The notes beneath the pieces were generated by a model. The model was not told the origin of the DNA. It searched no databases and was given only the letters and a program-made list of their open reading frames with translations. From NCBI GenBank assembly GCA_027618475.1, contig JAQCEJ010000022.1, positions 1 through 63,612 on the forward strand: a DNA stretch of 63,612 nucleotides. The letters run 5' to 3'. Positions 60,665 through 63,612 of this stretch are shown here, one piece after another. Made by a program: the position numbers and the translations under genes. Position 1 is the first letter of the stretch; each line of letters opens with the position of its first letter. The stretch comes from Planctomycetota bacterium. GTDB taxonomy: Bacteria; Planctomycetota; Planctomycetia; Planctomycetales; Planctomycetaceae.

Positions 60665-63612
60665 TTACTCTTTCAACTTCTCTTCAGCCGTTTCGCGATG
60701 GCGGCCTTCCGTCGTGTTGTCGTCCAGCAGCGCCTGCCAGGCGGCTCGTGCTTTTTGTTTGTTCCCGGCGGCGAGTTCGGCATCGGCCAGCGACAAGAGC
60801 ATCGCCCCGTGCCAATATCCTTTCAAGGCGTCGATCTCGACTCGGTGTAATGTTTCGAGCGCTTGCCGGTGCTCTCCCTGGCGCGAGAGAATGCGAGCCG
60901 CCCCCTGCACGGCGGCGAATTCAGTGGCCCCTCCGATCTGTTGGATCGACTCGAAAATCGGCCGATACGCAGCCAGAGCGGCAACGTCGTTTTTCAGCGT
61001 ATGCTCGCGATTCTGGGCAATGTCGAATCGGATGTTCTGCTTCGTTCGCTCGTCTCTGGTGAATTCCAGCGCACGGGTGAGATCGGTCTCGGCGTGTTCG
61101 CCGTCGCCGGTGAGGGCGTAGGCGCGGCCGCGGGCAAACCAGCCGGCTCCGCGTTGCCAGAAAGGCCATTCGTCGATCGCTTCGTCGGCAAATTGTTCGA
61201 TCACCGCCGGAGCGTCGCGGCGGGCAAGCCGGTTGTTCATCTCGGTCGTTTTTTTCACGGCATCGATCGGAATGCGGCTGGTGAGTTCGTCGGCCTGATC
61301 AAAGTCCTTGAGTCCGCAGGCGATCTCCGCTGCCCGTTCGAGGGCGACCGACTTCTGCAGCGGAGTGACATCCCCTTCGGATAACGCGATGAACGCGGCG
61401 AGCGCCTCATCCGGTTGGCGTTGCCGCAACAGTTCGGTCGCGGCTTGAGTGGCGGTGAGATAATCGGTCACCGTCGGATCGGCTTCGAATTCTTCTGACC
61501 GGCCATCGAAAAAGTAGGCGAATTTCATCACCTCGTGAAATCCGGCGGTTCCCGTCGGCGAAAATGCCGAGTATTCTTCACCGGTCTCGCGAATGCGTTG
61601 ACGGCAGATGTTGATGTGCCACGGCAGGCTGTTCAGAGGATGCCGTCCGACCACCTGATGCAGCGGATCGTTTTCGTCCTGCGTGACGGGAAGGCGAATC
61701 TCGACCGTCCAATGATCGTCGGCGACATGCGTTGCGACCTCGGCGCTGGAGCTCCATGTGAACCACGCCTGCCGTTCGGCGCCGCGATCGAGATCGATCA
61801 GGGCTCCGGCCGGATTCACCACGATCTGGTAATACGAATGCATTTCGGTTTCGAGAAGAATTTCGACCGCGTCGCCGTACCAGATTGCCTGATCTTCGTT
61901 TTTGGTCGTAGCGATGTTGAGCTTTTCGCCGGGGGCTTCGTCGCAGCGAATCGCGAAGTACAGGTCGTTCCCTTTCCATGCCGATTTGACGGTCGTTCCG
62001 TACGTTGGTTGACGCCCCGTCTGCAGCTCGCTCAAGCGGACAGTCGCCGCGACCGGGCATTCGACCCACGATTGATCGTCGAGCTTTCCGTCGATGACGA
62101 TGTCGTGCCGCGTTGCCCCCACCAGCCGTAACGTTGGTACCTTGCCTCGCTTCTGTGCGAGTAATACGCTCTTGATGCGCAATTGTACGAGAAACTCGTC
62201 GAACAAGCCGATTCTCACGCCGTAGATCGAACCGTCGTCGACACGCGACTTGGCTGCGGCGAACAGGTCGAGTGCGATGTCGGTTTTGACTTTATCTTTT
62301 TCGAGTTCTTGCCAGTTCTGTTCGCAATACAAGATGAACTCACGCATCTCGTTTTCAGCGGGACCAAAAAACAACCGGCAATATTCGCGGAACAATTCGT
62401 CGACGTCGGCCTCTCGGCCCCCCCAGTACATGCGCGCGGTGAAGTACGTCATAAAGTGATTGAGAGCCGCCCCCGATTTGTCGTAGTCGACTGTCAGCCA
62501 GATATCTTCCCCCTGCGAGATTCCTTTCGTCGCATTAACGCTCTCGCCGAGCGAATGCGGCGTAAACGCCGGCAGAAACCACCCCCGTCCGGTGATCGGG
62601 TAATTCTCGAACACAACGATCGGATGGCTCGTCTTCGCCACCCACGCTTCGCGCAGTTTGCGGCATTCGTCCTGCTGTGCGGGGAGGTTGCTCATCGGCC
62701 GACGCCCACCGACGATGCTGACGACGACGTTCGGTTCGAGCGTTTCGATCTTAAGGGGCGGAAGCGTGTAGACGCCGTACGCGCAGTTGAGCACCTTCTT
62801 GTCGGGATGAGTTTTTCGGACTTCGCGGGCAACGCGATTGACGAAACCCCAGACGTAATCCGAGAGGCGTCCCCGGTCGTCGCGGTCGGGGGTATCTTTT
62901 CCCTCACAGAGCGGGCATTGGCACATCGCCGTATAACCGTCGGGAGGCATCACCGAAACGGCATCCATCTTGAAGTGATCGAACTGCAAGCGAACGTTTC
63001 GAATCGTCTCCGCCAGCAATTCTTCATTCGAATAGCATAACTGGTTATTCGTGCCCGGTTCGAAGTGGCGCTTGCCGCCGTACATCGCAAACCAGTCGGG
63101 ATGCGCAGCGAAGACTTCTTCGCGATTGGTCATATCGTCGAGCCCGTGTGCCGTCTGAAACCCGTACGGATCGCGAAGCCCGAGCCTCATCACCCACATG
63201 CCGAGATCGTGGCCGTAGACCCCCATGCGAATACTGAAGCGGCGGATCGCGATATCGGGCCGCGTCGTTTCGTCGATCGGCGACAGCGAAATTGTCGTCT
63301 GCTTCGGCACGATCTCACCCAGTTCACCGGGGAGATACCAGCGGACCCCCAGTTTCCTCAACAATCCGCAGACGGCGTTAAACGAACCACGCTCGTCGTA
63401 AGTCCACATGCGAACCGGTTCTATTTTTCCGTTGACGGGTTCCTTCGCTGGCAATCCAGCGTCGCCGGGAAATTGAAACTGGTCCTTGTACATCAGCGCA
63501 TTCGGAGCCCCCCAGAGTACTCCGGTAATCGCTTCCCATTCTTTTTGCAATTTGCCGCTGACGATCTCGTTGTTGTTCTTCGCCCACGGTTCGATCGGTG
63601 TGAACTCGGTAT
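60665..63612 (-). CDS. DUF4838 / CBM9-like protein, 5' end cut by window
   Basis: At least 981 residues; the frame stays open to the window edge, so the N-terminus is missing. A DUF4838-type domain occupies the first half, with a TIM-barrel-like region and motifs QTAHGLDDM, AMCQCPLCEG and FENYPITGRGWFLPAFTPHS, as in glycoside-hydrolase-20-like proteins. A CBM9-like carbohydrate-binding module follows (HDIVIDGKLDDQSW, then YGTTVKSAWKGNDLYFAI and IWYGDAVEILLETE). The last about 260 residues are helical, TPR-like. It probably acts on polysaccharide outside the cytoplasm, but the missing start hides any signal peptide. The catalytic residues cannot be assigned. Nearby DUF1501 and heme proteins suit a degradation role. 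Confidence 0.85.
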   Translation of the reverse strand, partial: TEFTPIEPWAKNNNEIVSGKLQKEWEAITGVLWGAPNALMYKDQFQFPGDAGLPAKEPVNGKIEPVRMWTYDERGSFNAVCGLLRKLGVRWYLPGELGEIVPKQTTISLSPIDETTRPDIAIRRFSIRMGVYGHDLGMWVMRLGLRDPYGFQTAHGLDDMTNREEVFAAHPDWFAMYGGKRHFEPGTNNQLCYSNEELLAETIRNVRLQFDHFKMDAVSVMPPDGYTAMCQCPLCEGKDTPDRDDRGRLSDYVWGFVNRVAREVRKTHPDKKVLNCAYGVYTLPPLKIETLEPNVVVSIVGGRRPMSNLPAQQDECRKLREAWVAKTSHPIVVFENYPITGRGWFLPAFTPHSLGESVNATKGISQGEDIWLTVDYDKSGAALNHFMTYFTARMYWGGREADVDELFREYCRLFFGPAENEMREFILYCEQNWQELEKDKVKTDIALDLFAAAKSRVDDGSIYGVRIGLFDEFLVQLRIKSVLLAQKRGKVPTLRLVGATRHDIVIDGKLDDQSWVECPVAATVRLSELQTGRQPTYGTTVKSAWKGNDLYFAIRCDEAPGEKLNIATTKNEDQAIWYGDAVEILLETEMHSYYQIVVNPAGALIDLDRGAERQAWFTWSSSAEVATHVADDHWTVEIRLPVTQDENDPLHQVVGRHPLNSLPWHINICRQRIRETGEEYSAFSPTGTAGFHEVMKFAYFFDGRSEEFEADPTVTDYLTATQAATELLRQRQPDEALAAFIALSEGDVTPLQKSVALERAAEIACGLKDFDQADELTSRIPIDAVKKTTEMNNRLARRDAPAVIEQFADEAIDEWPFWQRGAGWFARGRAYALTGDGEHAETDLTRALEFTRDERTKQNIRFDIAQNREHTLKNDVAALAAYRPIFESIQQIGGATEFAAVQGAARILSRQGEHRQALETLHRVEIDALKGYWHGAMLLSLADAELAAGNKQKARAAWQALLDDNTTEGRHRETAEEKLKE

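Overview
The window looks like chromosomal DNA of a planctomycete. It carries lineage-typical families: a planctomycete cytochrome c/DUF1549/DUF1553 protein paired with a Tat-exported DUF1501 protein, a second DUF1501 protein, a PVC-type heme protein with HEAT-like repeats, several sulfatase-fold proteins, a PQQ-type beta-propeller, a DUF4838/CBM9-like protein, and formylmethanofuran:tetrahydromethanopterin formyltransferase. I see no rRNA, convincing tRNA, CRISPR array, prophage or transposase. Mobile-looking DNA is limited to short palindromic repeats.

Layout. 1-9.3 kb: ferredoxin, leucyl aminopeptidase, DUF6807/PmoA-like secreted protein, SixA-like phosphatase, PQQ-propeller, and Ftr overlapping a large membrane protein. 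9.4-14.9 kb: PSCyt1-DUF1549-DUF1553 plus DUF1501. 14.9-20.7 kb (minus strand): an HscC-like Hsp70, a small C-terminally anchored protein and two tandem J-like membrane-protein paralogues. Both J-like domains have KPE where J-domains have HPD, and the second paralogue is cut by one in-frame TAA. 21.5-33.3 kb: sulfatase-fold proteins, M14 peptidase, VWA protein, RimI-like acetyltransferase, PA0069-type radical SAM protein, zinc-ribbon/alpha-beta hydrolase and a secreted cyclophilin. 33.6-41.9 kb: a probable acid/sugar catabolic locus (MFS carrier, class II aldolase, divergent KARI-like protein; then Ldh2-type dehydrogenase, DapA/NanA-type lyase, Asp-box sialidase-like protein), split by three small unrelated genes. 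42-50.7 kb (minus strand): a reduced division/cell-wall cluster mraZ-rsmH-LysM-ftsL-like-ftsI, then aroA-rsmB, with a clear MraZ operator. 50.9-63.6 kb: glycosyltransferase, queA, an orphan secreted protein with a strong terminator, the PVC heme protein, a small membrane protein, DUF1501 and DUF4838. The last is cut by the window end.

How genes may work together. The Hsp70 operon is tightly packed (GTGA overlap, 38-bp and 8-bp gaps) and resembles in plan the HscC/membrane J-protein pairs of other bacteria, so I read it as one chaperone machine acting at a membrane. The catabolic locus combines uptake, glycan trimming, aldol cleavage and redox steps on a 2-oxo acid, but the substrate cannot be read from sequence. 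In the division cluster, MraZ probably controls its own operon through four TGG-type repeats spaced exactly 10 bp apart; a LysM protein sits between rsmH and ftsL.

Non-coding structure. Two families of short inverted-repeat elements occur twice each (4297-4417/26389-26514 and 13280-13371/24220-24329). There is also a multi-hairpin element (20844-21035), a four-tract G-quadruplex motif (41932-41956) and two strong hairpin terminators (33351-33428, 55211-55249). Start codons were chosen from Shine-Dalgarno spacing and family alignment where the longest frame was implausible.
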